In this document: positions 17,790 through 26,662 of the stretch, in pieces
Layout: each line of letters starts with the position of its first letter
Position numbering within the stretch: position 1 is the first letter of the stretch
NCBI GenBank assembly: GCA_012523895.1
Contig: JAAYSZ010000028.1
Span: 1 to 64,000, forward strand
Length of the DNA: 64,000 bases
Reading direction: 5' to 3'
From: Erysipelotrichaceae bacterium
Lineage (GTDB): Bacteria; Bacillota_I; Bacilli_A; Erysipelotrichales; Erysipelotrichaceae
Translations under genes and position numbers: made by a program
The notes under the pieces: model-generated
The model's input: only the letters and a program-made list of their open reading frames with translations
Database searches by the model: none
What the model was told of the DNA's origin: nothing

Positions 17790-18485
17790 ATGTTTTATAT
17801 GGATATGAATTATAGAGACTATTTTCACAGATATTTAGTTTTTGAGGTTGATAATTTAACTGATGAACTAAAAGATAAGGTAGACATCAATGAAGATGAT
17901 TGTTTTATATTGTGTACTAATTATGTAGACAATGATGGTCATTTGATGTTTGCGGTTTTAGGTGTGGGCAATAGTATAGACAATTGTTATAAAGGTTTGG
18001 AATTAGATGAAGAATTAAAAGTATATTCAAGTTTTGATTTAGCTTATTATGATGCTACCTTAGTAAATCCTAATTTTAGAATGATAGTAAAAGGTAATCA
18101 AATAATTGAAAAATATGAAAGTTCTAATGAAGAATTAGATGAAATTAGAAATGAAACATCATTAGATTTTGTAAGAAATCCTTTCTTTCCTGATAATCTA
18201 ATAGTGAAATACAATAGTGGTACTATTGAAAATGATTTTGATATTAAAATTACTAAGATTGGTGATTATATTATTGAAGGTGTTGTAGAAGCTAGTGAGT
18301 TAAATGAATTGAATGGTGGAATAGTTAAAGCTATTTCTTATTCAAATATGGGAGAAAGAAGGCTTATTACAGTTGTAGCTAATGATGATATTAGTGATGA
18401 GGACATGAAGATATTAGATGATTTCTTAATTGAATTATCTAAGGGCATTAGTAAATTGATGCCAAAAGATATTACTAAGTCATAA
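17790..18485 (+). CDS. Conserved-looking acidic protein of unknown function
   Basis: I do not recognise this family. It is a 231-residue soluble protein, rich in Asp and Glu, with no signal peptide, membrane helix or catalytic motif that I can see. It may have two alpha/beta halves joined near residue 115-125 (ESSNEELDEI). Start ATG 17790 follows AGGTGG; a GTG at 17781 is inside the SD. The CpXC-type gene starts 9 bases after its stop, so the two are probably an operon and may work together. Confidence 0.75.
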   Translation: MFYMDMNYRDYFHRYLVFEVDNLTDELKDKVDINEDDCFILCTNYVDNDGHLMFAVLGVGNSIDNCYKGLELDEELKVYSSFDLAYYDATLVNPNFRMIVKGNQIIEKYESSNEELDEIRNETSLDFVRNPFFPDNLIVKYNSGTIENDFDIKITKIGDYIIEGVVEASELNELNGGIVKAISYSNMGERRLITVVANDDISDEDMKILDDFLIELSKGISKLMPKDITKS

Positions 18486-18494
18486 AGGAGTTAT

Positions 18495-19145
18495 ATGAGT
18501 AGGGTTACTGATAGAAAATTTAGATGTATGAAGTGTAATGAAATTTATGGTATTACTACTTATGATAGTGTTAATGTAACCATAGATTATGATATTAAAG
18601 AAAGATGTCTATCTGGCGACATCTTTCATTTTGAGTGTCCTCATTGTCATAATAGTTATATGTTAAGTTATCCTTGTTTATATCATGATCAAGAAAATAA
18701 ATTTATGGTTTGGTTATATGAAGATGAAAAAGTAATTGATGCTTTTGAATCTTCTTTTATAGAACAGCTTATTAGTTTGGGTTATACATTAAGAAGATGT
18801 ACAGATATGAATTCATTTATAGAAAAGATTCAAATATTAGATGATGGTTTAGATGATAGAGCAGTAGAGTTTGCAAAATATGATAGTTTTGTGGATTATA
18901 TAGAAAACAAAAAAAGAGATCCTAAAGAAATTGAAGGAATATATTATCATGGGATTGATAATGATGTATTAAAAATTAATATTAGAACAATTGATAAAGG
19001 AGCAACTATTATGATTCCTTATGAGGCTTTATTAGAAGAAATCAATAATCATAAGGACTTATTTGGAATAGATGATGAAAACTTTCCTGTAATTGATTCA
19101 AGATGGATTATTCAAATATTTGAAGCTAATCAAAATATTTCATAA
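18495..19145 (+). CDS. CpXC-domain protein
   Basis: The N-terminal half carries two Cys pairs, RCMKCNEIY (about 11-17) and ECPHCHNSY, plus PCLYHD, the pattern of the CpXC domain, a presumed zinc-binding module of unknown role. The C-terminal half contains IQILDDGLDDRAVEFAKY, which is frequent after CpXC domains. SD AAGGAG lies before the ATG. Second gene of a two-gene unit with the unknown acidic protein. No function can be assigned. Confidence 0.8.
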   Translation: MSRVTDRKFRCMKCNEIYGITTYDSVNVTIDYDIKERCLSGDIFHFECPHCHNSYMLSYPCLYHDQENKFMVWLYEDEKVIDAFESSFIEQLISLGYTLRRCTDMNSFIEKIQILDDGLDDRAVEFAKYDSFVDYIENKKRDPKEIEGIYYHGIDNDVLKINIRTIDKGATIMIPYEALLEEINNHKDLFGIDDENFPVIDSRWIIQIFEANQNIS

Positions 19146-19190
19146 ATCACATAATTTAACACAAACTATACATAATTTAAATACAGATTC

Positions 19191-19220
19191 TTGTTAGTAT
19201 ATAGTTGCAAGAAACATAAT
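19191..19220 (+). promoter_or_regulatory. Candidate promoter of a small RNA
   Basis: TTGTTA (19191-19196), 18-bp spacer, CATAAT (19215-19220); predicted start near 19227. Confidence 0.35.
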
Positions 19221-19226
19221 AATAAT

Positions 19227-19326
19227 ATCTTGCGTCTGATTATTGTCCCCCTTAACAATGATTAGATATATATTCTATCCCCTTTTATAAATTGATAAGA
19301 GACCTCAGTGTGAGGTCTTTTATCAT
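19227..19326 (+). ncRNA. Candidate C-rich-loop small regulatory RNA
   Basis: About 100 nt between a promoter-like sequence and a perfect terminator, in a 238-bp spacer without ORFs. It contains a hairpin ATTGT-CCCCCTTA-ACAAT (19242-19259) showing GUCCCCC in the loop and a second single-stranded AUCCCC (19277-19282). UCCC-type C-rich patches are how several Firmicutes small RNAs such as RsaE pair with SD sequences. The next gene has its own promoter after the terminator, so this is not simply its leader. Confidence 0.4.
19293..19326 (+). terminator. Strong terminator ending the candidate small RNA
   Basis: AGACCTCA (19300-19307) pairs with TGAGGTCT (19311-19318), extended by TGATAA/TTTATCA. 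Confidence 0.8.
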
Positions 19327-19329
19327 GGA

Positions 19330-19359
19330 TTGGACACGGTTTTAAAAGCAAGGTATTAT
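19330..19359 (+). promoter_or_regulatory. Promoter of the HAD phosphatase gene
   Basis: TTGGAC (19330-19335), 18-bp spacer, TATTAT (19354-19359); SD AAAGGGG at 19368-19374. Confidence 0.55.
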
Positions 19360-19383
19360 GGTGATATAAAGGGGTAAATACAA

Positions 19384-20181
19384 ATGAATCAAATAAAATT
19401 AATCGTATCTGATTTAGATGGAACCTTATTAACTGATAATAAGGAAATAGATACAAATATAAAAAAAGTAATTAAAGAATTAGAATCAATTGGGATACTG
19501 TTTACTATTGCTACTGGAAGAAATAATTCCCAATCAAAACATATTATTAATGAATTAGGGATAGATATTCCTTATGTTTGTGATAATGGAGGTAGTATTT
19601 TTAAGAAGGGTTATTGTATAAAAGATTATGGCATTAATTTTGATGATATAGTTACTGTTAATAGTATTTTTGAAAAATATAAGGTACCTCATGTTGTTTA
19701 TGGCTTTAATAATAAATATGGAAGAATGATGACAGATAGAATAAAGTATTTTTTTGAAGTGGCAAAAGCATTAAATAAAGTTGAGGATTTAAATGAACTT
19801 AGAAATGATATAGTAGTAAAAATTACAGTGGATTCAAATGGTGTTAAGGATTTTTTAAAAGCTAAAAAAGAAGTTGATGAAAGATGTAAAAATGTTAACT
19901 TTAGGCGTTCTGAAGATACTTTATTTACTGTTACTGATATTAAATCATCAAAAGGAAATGCAGTTGAATATTTGGCTAATAATTTAGGTTTAAGTTTAAA
20001 TAATGTGATGACTTTTGGTGATAACTATAATGATTTAACAATGATAGAAAAAGCAAGTATTGGTGTTGCAATGGAAGATGCTAAAGATGAAATAAAGAAT
20101 GCATCAGAATATGTAGCTTCAAGCAACAATAAAAATGGTGTTAGCAACTTTTTAATTGATTATTTTAAGTTGAAAATTTAA
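19384..20181 (+). CDS. Cof-type HAD-IIB family phosphatase
   Basis: Haloacid-dehalogenase superfamily sugar or nucleotide phosphatase. Motif I is DLDGTLL near residue 10, motif II lies in FTIATGR, the motif III Lys in SSKGNAV, and motif IV is GDNYNDLTMIEKAS; a IIB-type cap lies between. 265 residues, standard size. In-vivo substrate cannot be told from sequence; relatives act on phosphosugars and pyridoxal phosphate. It stands alone between the small-RNA locus and transketolase. Confidence 0.9.
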   Translation: MNQIKLIVSDLDGTLLTDNKEIDTNIKKVIKELESIGILFTIATGRNNSQSKHIINELGIDIPYVCDNGGSIFKKGYCIKDYGINFDDIVTVNSIFEKYKVPHVVYGFNNKYGRMMTDRIKYFFEVAKALNKVEDLNELRNDIVVKITVDSNGVKDFLKAKKEVDERCKNVNFRRSEDTLFTVTDIKSSKGNAVEYLANNLGLSLNNVMTFGDNYNDLTMIEKASIGVAMEDAKDEIKNASEYVASSNNKNGVSNFLIDYFKLKI

Positions 20182-20206
20182 TTAATATATAAAAGTTGTT
20201 TAAAAA

Positions 20207-20215
20207 TGGTATTAT
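20207..20215 (+). promoter_or_regulatory. Extended -10 promoter of transketolase
   Basis: TGGTATTAT (20207-20215), 24 bases before the ATG. AGAAGG precedes the start. Confidence 0.45.
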
Positions 20216-20238
20216 AAACGTATAGAAAGAAGGTAGTT

Positions 20239-21045
20239 ATGGGAGATCTAAAATTACACATTAAAAATATTAGAAAAAATATTTTGAAAATGGTAGCTAA
20301 CGCAAGTTCTGGACATCCAGGAGGGTCTTTAGGTGCAGCTGATATTCTAGGTGTTTTATATTTTGAATACATGGATATCAATGAAGATAATGCTGCTGGT
20401 GTGGATAGAGACAGATTTGTGTTATCTAAAGGACATGCAAGTCCTGTACTTTATGCAACACTTTATGAAAAGGGAATCTTTAAAGGGGATTTAATGACGT
20501 TTAGGCAAATTGACTCTAAACTTCAAGGACATCCAAACATGAATTATGTTGATGGTGTTGATATGAGTACTGGATCACTAGGACAAGGTATTAGCGCAGC
20601 TGTTGGTATGGCTATGGCTAATAAACTATCAAAGAACGATCATAGAGTTTATGCTATGCTTGGCGATGGAGAATGTGCAGAAGGTCAAGTGTGGGAAGCA
20701 GCAATGGCTGCAGCACATTACAAATTAGATAATTTATGCGTATTCCTTGATTTAAACGGTTTACAAATTGATGGAAACACAGTAGATGTTATGGATTCTA
20801 GACCATTAGATAAGAAATTTGAAGCATTTAATTGGGAAGTAATTCATATTGATGGTCATAATTTAGATGAAATAAGAGCAGCTTTAGACAAAGCTAAAGA
20901 AGTAAAAGGAAAACCTACTTTAATATTTGCGAATACTATTAAAGGAAAAGGTGTTTCATTTATGGAAAACAACTATGCTTGGCATGGTGTTGCACCTAAT
21001 AAGGAGCAATTAGCACAAGCATTAGAAGAAGTGGAGGCAATGTAA
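20239..21045 (+). CDS. Transketolase, N-terminal (thiamine-diphosphate) subunit
   Basis: Half of a split transketolase that transfers two-carbon units in the pentose phosphate pathway. ThDP/Mg2+ motif [15 protein letters not shown] continuing to [14 protein letters not shown], plus [11 protein letters not shown] and [10 protein letters not shown]. 268 residues against about 660 for fused enzymes. The C-terminal subunit begins two bases after the stop, as in many clostridial and Erysipelotrichial genomes. It would process the ribose-5-phosphate produced by the nucleoside salvage genes downstream. Confidence 0.94.
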   Translation: MGDLKLHIKNIRKNILKMVANASSGHPGGSLGAADILGVLYFEYMDINEDNAAGVDRDRFVLSKGHASPVLYATLYEKGIFKGDLMTFRQIDSKLQGHPNMNYVDGVDMSTGSLGQGISAAVGMAMANKLSKNDHRVYAMLGDGECAEGQVWEAAMAAAHYKLDNLCVFLDLNGLQIDGNTVDVMDSRPLDKKFEAFNWEVIHIDGHNLDEIRAALDKAKEVKGKPTLIFANTIKGKGVSFMENNYAWHGVAPNKEQLAQALEEVEAM

Positions 21046-21046
21046 T

Positions 21047-21973
21047 ATGGGTAAGGCAACTAGAGAAGCATATGGTGAGGCGTTAGCTAAATTAATTGTT
21101 GAAGATGAAAAAATAGTAGTATTAGACGCAGACTTAACAGGTTCTACTAAGACTGCAGATGCAAAAAAAGCTTGTCCTGAAAGACACTTTAATATCGGTA
21201 TTGCAGAATGTAATATGACAGGTATTGCGGCAGGATTTGCTTCTAGTGGATACACAGTTTTTGCATCAACATTTGCAATGTTTGCGGCAGGTCGTGCTTG
21301 GGAACAAGTAAGAAACTCTATTGCATATCCTAATTTAAATGTAAAGATTTGTGGTACTCATGCTGGTATTGCAGTTGGAGAAGATGGAGTTAGCCATCAA
21401 GCAATTGAAGATATTGCAATTATGAGAGTTATTCCAGGTATGGAAGTTTATTCTCCTTGTGATGAAGCTGAAACAAAGGCTGTTATTAATCATGTAGCTA
21501 AAACTAAAAATCCTTGTTATGTAAGACTTGGTAGATCTAAAGTTGATGATGTTTATAGTTTAGATGAAGAGTTTGATTTCACTAAAGTTAAAGTAGTTAC
21601 TAAGGGTGAAAAAGTTGCAATATTTGCGACAGGGTTAATGGTTCAAGAAGCTGTTAAAGCCGCAAAAGCTTTAGAAGAAGAAGGAATCAAAGTTACTGTT
21701 GTAGATGTTTGTTGTATTAAACCTATTGATGAAAAAGGTGTATTAGAAATATTGAAATCACATGATTATATCATTACTGCTGAAGAACATAATGTTATTG
21801 GTGGTTTAGGTTCTGCAATTGCTGAAGTTAGCGTGAAATCATGTCCTAAAAATATTAAGATGATAGGAATTTATGATAGATATGCAGAAAGTGGACCATT
21901 TAATGAACTATTAGTTAAATATGAATTAGATGCTAATTCAATAGCTAAAGAAGTTAAAGAATTAGTTAAATAA
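21047..21973 (+). CDS. Transketolase, C-terminal (pyrimidine-binding) subunit
   Basis: Second half of the split transketolase, 308 residues. Contains the pyrimidine-binding half with the catalytic Glu in FNIGIAECNMTGIAAG and a C-terminal domain from about residue 185 (GEKVAIFATGLMV...). It is translated together with the N-subunit (one-base gap). DXS-like or pyruvate dehydrogenase beta subunits share the fold, but the partner gene settles the call. Confidence 0.93.
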   Translation: MGKATREAYGEALAKLIVEDEKIVVLDADLTGSTKTADAKKACPERHFNIGIAECNMTGIAAGFASSGYTVFASTFAMFAAGRAWEQVRNSIAYPNLNVKICGTHAGIAVGEDGVSHQAIEDIAIMRVIPGMEVYSPCDEAETKAVINHVAKTKNPCYVRLGRSKVDDVYSLDEEFDFTKVKVVTKGEKVAIFATGLMVQEAVKAAKALEEEGIKVTVVDVCCIKPIDEKGVLEILKSHDYIITAEEHNVIGGLGSAIAEVSVKSCPKNIKMIGIYDRYAESGPFNELLVKYELDANSIAKEVKELVK

Positions 21974-21993
21974 TTAATGTAAAAGAATCTGAT

Positions 21994-22106
21994 TATAATG
22001 GTAATATAAAATCTCGTGGGGACTTTGAAAAATAGGCTCTAAAATATCATGGGGATTTAAACAGATGGAAAATGGATTATTCACCCATAAAACCATCTGT
22101 TTTTTA
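21994..22106 (+). ncRNA. Candidate small RNA or 3'-UTR element with a repeated GGGGA motif
   Basis: TATAAT at 21994-21999 (no clear -35) could start a transcript near 22006 ending at the terminator at 22106. It holds an imperfect 19-nt direct repeat (22008-22026 and 22041-22059, 15 of 19 identical), each with a G-rich core GTGGGGAC or ATGGGGAT. No ORF. It may equally be part of the transketolase 3' UTR. I do not recognise the family. Confidence 0.3.
22059..22106 (+). terminator. Terminator after transketolase
   Basis: AACAGATGG (22060-22068) pairs with CCATCTGTT (22093-22101), followed by a T run. Confidence 0.75.
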
Positions 22107-22134
22107 TATTTACCTCTAGGTTTTCTTTATCCAA

Positions 22135-22162
22135 TATAAAAAGAGGTTTTTTCAACCTCTAT
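22135..22162 (-). terminator. Terminator of the psuG operon (minus strand)
   Basis: On the minus strand AGAGGTT (22160-22154) pairs with AACCTCT (22148-22142) and is followed by TTTTTAT. Confidence 0.8.
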
Positions 22163-22170
22163 AAGTTTTA

Positions 22171-23094
22171 CTATTTATTTAATTTACTAAGTGACACTGC
22201 AAGAAGTGCAGCAACTCTTGAGTTATTCCAAACTAATGCTTTATTAGCAACAACTGATTTACCTTCAGACTTATCGCATAATTCTGCAAGTAAGAAAGGA
22301 GTAACTTTATTTCCTTTAATTCCTTGATTATCTGCATCTTTTAATGCTTTATTAATTAAATCTTTGATAAAGTCAGTATTTAGAGCACTTTCTTCAGGAA
22401 TAGGATTAGCAATTACTATACCATTTGTAAAACCTAATTCATCTTTAACTTTAAGAATTTTAGCAAGTTCATCAGTGCTATCAACTTTATAATCTACTTT
22501 ACATCCACTATCACGTGTATAGAAATCAGGGAATTTATCTGTTTGATAACCTATAGTTGTAACACCGTTAGTTTCTAAGTATTCTAAGGTTCTAGGAATA
22601 TCTAGAATTGATTTTGCGCCAGAGCATACAACAGCAACATTTGTTTGTGCTAATTCTTCAAGGTCAGCTGAGATATCAAGAGAGTCTTCACCACCAAAGT
22701 GTACTCCACCAATACCTCCTGTAGCAAAAACCTTAATACCTGCCATATGAGCAAACATCATAGTTGTAGCAACAGTTGTTGCACCAGATAAACCTTTAGC
22801 GATAATAGGAGCTACATCTCTTCTAGAACACTTAGGCATTTCTCTGTTTTTTCCAAATTCAAGAATTTGATCATCAGTTAAACCAATTGTAATTTTTCCA
22901 TCAACAATTCCAATAGTTGCAGGAATTGCACCATTTTCTCTAACAATTTCTTCACATCTTCTTGCTGATTCAATGTTTTCAGGATAGTTAAATCCGTGAG
23001 AAATAATTGTTGATTCAAGAGCAACTACTGGTAAGTTGTTATCAAGTGCATGTTGTACTTCGGGATTGATTACTAAATATTTTTTATAGTCCAT
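22171..23094 (-). CDS. psuG: Pseudouridine-5'-phosphate glycosidase
   Basis: Splits pseudouridine 5'-phosphate into uracil and ribose 5-phosphate, the only route that breaks the C-glycosidic bond. 307 residues, with VVALESTIISHGFNYPEN, TVATTMMFAHMAGIKVFATGGIGGVH and SGAKSILDIPRTLEYLET, the core motifs of the family. It overlaps the PsuK kinase gene by 22 bases. Last of a four-gene minus-strand operon for nucleoside breakdown. Confidence 0.96.
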   Translation of the reverse strand: MDYKKYLVINPEVQHALDNNLPVVALESTIISHGFNYPENIESARRCEEIVRENGAIPATIGIVDGKITIGLTDDQILEFGKNREMPKCSRRDVAPIIAKGLSGATTVATTMMFAHMAGIKVFATGGIGGVHFGGEDSLDISADLEELAQTNVAVVCSGAKSILDIPRTLEYLETNGVTTIGYQTDKFPDFYTRDSGCKVDYKVDSTDELAKILKVKDELGFTNGIVIANPIPEESALNTDFIKDLINKALKDADNQGIKGNKVTPFLLAELCDKSEGKSVVANKALVWNNSRVAALLAVSLSKLNK

Positions 23095-24011
23095 TTTTGT
23101 TCCTCCATCATTTTTATTATACTATCTAATTTTATTTTATCACTTACGGCGTGTGTAGAGCGTAATGCAAAATTTGACATACAGCTAGAGAATTTTGCAG
23201 TATATTCAATGTCTTTATCATTTAATAAGCAATATGTAACTCCTGCGCTAAATGCATCTCCTGCCCCGGTTGCGTTTGCTACATTTACAGGTATTGATTC
23301 CAAAATACCTTGTTTATTTTTGTTTATGTAGTAAACACCTTTACTTCCTAAGGTAATAAAACACTGATTTAATCCTTTGTTGATAAGTTTTTTACCAACT
23401 TCTTTAAGTGAGTTATCATCTGTTATTTCCATATCACTTAAATACTCTGCTTCATTTTTATTACATTTTAATGTATGAAAGTTTCCAATAATATTTTTAA
23501 TTCTGTATGATAATCCAATTGACACAGGATCTATAAGTATTTTTTTATGTTTATATCTATTTGAAATATACTCTAATAATTCTTTAGAAAAACATGTATC
23601 AACTACTATTACTTTAGCTTGCTCAATTAAATCATCTTTTTGTTTAATGTAATCTATAGGTAGTTTTTTTAATGTTTCTGTATCTGATAATGCTAATATC
23701 ATTTCTCCATCATCATTTATTATGGCCATATAGATAGATTGAGTCATATTTTTAGGGAAATATGAATGACTAATATTTAAACCAATCTCTTCACATTTTG
23801 ATTTTAAGAAACGCCCATAATGGTCATCTCCAATACAACTAATTAGTTCTAAGTCTACATTAAGATAGTTTAAATTTTCTGCAATGTTTCTTGAAACACC
23901 ACCTATATAAAGTTCTATAGTCCCTGGATTAGATTCACTTGGCAAAAGCTTTTTAAAACTTTTGCCATAAATATCTACCATTGTACTTCCTAATAAAACT
24001 ACATCTGTCAT
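23073..24011 (-). CDS. psuK: PfkB-family kinase, probably pseudouridine kinase
   Basis: Phosphorylates pseudouridine for the adjacent glycosidase. PfkB fold with IGGVSRNIAENL near the N-terminus and the anion-hole/catalytic motif NATGAGDAFSAG near the C-terminus. 312 residues. The sequence alone fits any PfkB nucleoside or sugar kinase; overlap with psuG (22 bases) makes pseudouridine the likely substrate. It overlaps the reductase gene upstream by 4 bases. Confidence 0.9.
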   Translation of the reverse strand: MTDVVLLGSTMVDIYGKSFKKLLPSESNPGTIELYIGGVSRNIAENLNYLNVDLELISCIGDDHYGRFLKSKCEEIGLNISHSYFPKNMTQSIYMAIINDDGEMILALSDTETLKKLPIDYIKQKDDLIEQAKVIVVDTCFSKELLEYISNRYKHKKILIDPVSIGLSYRIKNIIGNFHTLKCNKNEAEYLSDMEITDDNSLKEVGKKLINKGLNQCFITLGSKGVYYINKNKQGILESIPVNVANATGAGDAFSAGVTYCLLNDKDIEYTAKFSSCMSNFALRSTHAVSDKIKLDSIIKMMEEQKWTIKNI

Positions 24012-24589
24012 ATTTTTTTAGCCAACTTTCTTGCTTTTTCACAAGCTTCATCTAAAGATTTTTTAGAATCAAAACCTTTTACATCCATTCCATCAGCGGC
24101 TAAACCATAGAAGTTTTTAATTCCAAAAAACTTAGTAATAGCATTCATATGAGGGAATGCTTGTTCCATTGGATCATCTGTATAAAAGCCACCTCGAGTT
24201 GTTAAATAAAATAAATTGTTAGCTTTACATATTCCTTCTAAACCATCTTCTGATGATTTAAAAGTAATACCATCAACAGTACAATTTTCTATATATATTT
24301 TTAGTAGTGCAGGAAAAGTTAAATCCCAAAAAGGAGCAGCGACAATTACTTCATCAGCTTGCGAAAGTTGATGAGCATACTTAAATCTAGGGTGATTTAG
24401 ATTTTTGCTTTTTAAAATGACTTCTCTGTCATGATAAAATTCGTTAACTAAAGGTTTTAAATCAAGTTTAGTTAGTTCTAGATGGGTTAATTCAATTTCT
24501 GGTTCAATGCTTTCTAGAAAAGAATTTGCAAGAATTCTAGTTCTTGATTCTTCTCGCATACAGCAATCTACAAATAGTACTTTTTTCAT
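24008..24589 (-). CDS. Flavodoxin-like NAD(P)H oxidoreductase
   Basis: Flavodoxin_2-type fold as in azoreductase or quinone reductase: MKKVLFVDCCMREESRT for the FMN phosphate site, then VAAPFWDLTFPALLKIYIE and YLTTRGGFY. 193 residues. It sits by 4-base overlaps between uridine phosphorylase and pseudouridine kinase, an unusual place for a redox enzyme. Whether it handles a modified nucleoside or base, or is only co-regulated, cannot be told. Confidence 0.85.
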   Translation of the reverse strand: MKKVLFVDCCMREESRTRILANSFLESIEPEIELTHLELTKLDLKPLVNEFYHDREVILKSKNLNHPRFKYAHQLSQADEVIVAAPFWDLTFPALLKIYIENCTVDGITFKSSEDGLEGICKANNLFYLTTRGGFYTDDPMEQAFPHMNAITKFFGIKNFYGLAADGMDVKGFDSKKSLDEACEKARKLAKKI

Positions 24590-25323
24590 ATGTTTTTCTC
24601 CATTTTATAAAACGCTTCTAAAGCAACAAGTATCTCTCTTTTTTCTCCAATTAAAGTTAAGGATTCGCCACCGCTATATGATTCAATAGACTCTGCAGTG
24701 TCTTCTCCATATATAACAACATTATTTAATATAGATGCACATTTAACTTTACGAATTCTTCCAACGGTAAACAAAGCAGAAGTTTCAAAGTCAGCGCCTA
24801 AAACACCTAATGATGACCATTTTTTCTCAATATCAGCATTATTATCTATATAGAAGCTTTCATGAGAATGAACAATTCCTAAATGATAAGGATAATCAAA
24901 TTCTTTACATGATGAAATTATATTTTGAACCAATTGATAATTAGCAACTGCAGGATAATCTAAACTTACATAAGCTTTAGATGCACCATCATCTCTAATA
25001 GCACCTTCCGCAATAACTAAGTCTCCTAAATTTATTCCTTTTTGTAATGCGCCACAAGATCCAATTCTAATCATTGCTTCTACACCGATATTTTTTAATT
25101 CTTCAACAGCAATTGCAGTAGAAGCTCCTCCCATTCCTGTAGAAATTGCAAGAATTTTTATACCTTTATAATATCCTGTTAGACTTCTATATTCTCTATT
25201 AAATCCAATTTCTTCTACGTTATCTAGATACTTTTTTATGTGGTCAAGTCTTGCAGGGTCTCCTGGTAGTAAAGCATATTTAACGGCTATACTACCATCT
25301 AAATTAATATGCGCTTGTTTCAT
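24586..25323 (-). CDS. Nucleoside phosphorylase, uridine phosphorylase type
   Basis: Phosphorolysis of nucleosides to base and ribose 1-phosphate. PNP/UDP family with the N-terminal ALLPGDPARLDHI, ISTGMGGASTAIAVEEL and IRIGSCGALQ, and an FETSAL-like segment (DFETSALF) that carries the ribose-binding Glu. 245 residues. First gene of the minus-strand operon, SD GAAAGAGAG, divergent from the nucleoside importer. Uridine is the likeliest substrate, given PsuG and PsuK downstream; purine specificity cannot be excluded. Confidence 0.88.
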   Translation of the reverse strand: MKQAHINLDGSIAVKYALLPGDPARLDHIKKYLDNVEEIGFNREYRSLTGYYKGIKILAISTGMGGASTAIAVEELKNIGVEAMIRIGSCGALQKGINLGDLVIAEGAIRDDGASKAYVSLDYPAVANYQLVQNIISSCKEFDYPYHLGIVHSHESFYIDNNADIEKKWSSLGVLGADFETSALFTVGRIRKVKCASILNNVVIYGEDTAESIESYSGGESLTLIGEKREILVALEAFYKMEKNI

Positions 25324-25428
25324 AATATGTCTCTCTTTCGTATTGAAAATCTAATTTTAGAATATTATTTATAGTTTAGAATGTCAATTAATAGATTAAA
25401 TCAAGGTTAAATACTTTTAAAATAAAAG

Positions 25429-25457
25429 TAGAAAATAATGAATAGATACTATATAAT
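25429..25457 (+). promoter_or_regulatory. Promoter of the nucleoside importer operon
   Basis: TAGAAA (25429-25434), 17-bp spacer, TATAAT (25452-25457). Confidence 0.65.
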
Positions 25458-25460
25458 TTA

Positions 25461-25474
25461 ATAAAGCGCTTTCA
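25461..25474 (+). promoter_or_regulatory. cre-like box (CcpA site)
   Basis: ATAAAGCGCTTTCA matches the ideal TGAAAGCGCTTTCA at 12 of 14 positions. It lies just downstream of the -10, a position where CcpA represses, so the importer is probably under carbon catabolite control. Confidence 0.7.
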
Positions 25475-25498
25475 TAAATAATTTAACGGAGGAGAAAT

Positions 25499-26629
25499 AT
25501 GAAAAAAATAATGAAATTAATTTTAGCTTTAATCTTGTCTGTAAGCCTTGTAGCTTGTGGCGGAGGCGGATCAGATGAGGGTGGAGCAGGTTCATCAGAA
25601 GGAGGCGAAGGAGCATATAATGTTGCTTACCTTGTAAATGGGAACCTAGGAGACAAATCTTTTTTTGATTCAGCAAAAGCAGGTCTAGACCAACTAGAAG
25701 CTGATGGAAGAATCAACTTAAAAACAATTGAAATGGGAGGAACAGATTCAGACAAACCAAAATGGGAATCAATACTTTATGAAGTAAGTGATTCAGGAGA
25801 ATACGATTATATTATTGTAGGAACATTCCAAATGCCTGACTTCCTAAAAGCAGCAGCAACAGATTATCCTGATCAAAAATATATCATCTTCGATGATAAT
25901 ACTTATGTTGGAAATAATGACAACGTTCTTAACTTAATGTATAAACAAAACGAATTAGGATATGTTCTAGGGGTATTAGCTGGAGGTATCACTACTGATA
26001 CAAGTGTTGCAAATATCAATGAAGATGCAGTTATCGGATTTGTAGGAGGACAAGATTCACCAGTAATCAACGACTTCTTAATAGGATACATCGAAGGTGC
26101 TTTATCAGTAAATCCTGATATCAAAATTGATACACGTTATACAAATGACTTTGTAGATACAGCAAAATCTAAAGAATTTGCTTTATCAATGATGAATGAT
26201 AAAAAAGCTGACATTATTTGGGGTGTTGCTGGAAACGCTGGAAATGGTGCAGCTGAAGCAGTATTAGAAACAAATAATGCATGGTTTATTGGAGTTGACT
26301 CAGATCAAGAACAAACATTTATTGATGAACTAGCAGCTATTACATTAACATCAGGTTTAAAAAATATTGGAAATTCATTAATTTGGGTATTTGATGAAAT
26401 AGATGCTGGAAATGATGATTTCTGGGGTACTGAAATTGCGCTAGGATTAGCTGAAAATGGAGTTGGAATCGTTGATGATAAAAACTATGATGCAGTAGTT
26501 CCTGATAGCGTTAAAGAATTAGTTGCAGAAGCTATTAAAGCAGTACAAGATGGTTCTGTTGAAGTGTCTACAGCATTTGGCCCTAATAAAGTAGACGTTG
26601 CAGAAATACGTGATAGCGTAAGACCATAA
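25499..26629 (+). CDS. BMP-family nucleoside-binding lipoprotein
   Basis: Substrate-binding subunit of a BmpA/NupN-type nucleoside ABC importer. Signal peptide with lipobox SLVAC (Cys20) and a Gly/Ser-rich tether. The mature part has the Bmp fold (VAYLVNGNLGDKSFFDSAKAG, GVDSDQEQTF). Strong SD GGAGGAG. Followed by a hairpin and the ATPase and permease genes, then nucleoside hydrolases, which fixes the nucleoside role. 376 residues. Confidence 0.93.
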   Translation: MKKIMKLILALILSVSLVACGGGGSDEGGAGSSEGGEGAYNVAYLVNGNLGDKSFFDSAKAGLDQLEADGRINLKTIEMGGTDSDKPKWESILYEVSDSGEYDYIIVGTFQMPDFLKAAATDYPDQKYIIFDDNTYVGNNDNVLNLMYKQNELGYVLGVLAGGITTDTSVANINEDAVIGFVGGQDSPVINDFLIGYIEGALSVNPDIKIDTRYTNDFVDTAKSKEFALSMMNDKKADIIWGVAGNAGNGAAEAVLETNNAWFIGVDSDQEQTFIDELAAITLTSGLKNIGNSLIWVFDEIDAGNDDFWGTEIALGLAENGVGIVDDKNYDAVVPDSVKELVAEAIKAVQDGSVEVSTAFGPNKVDVAEIRDSVRP

Positions 26630-26662
26630 AAAAAGGGTTAAAGTATTAAATTTATTTGATGT

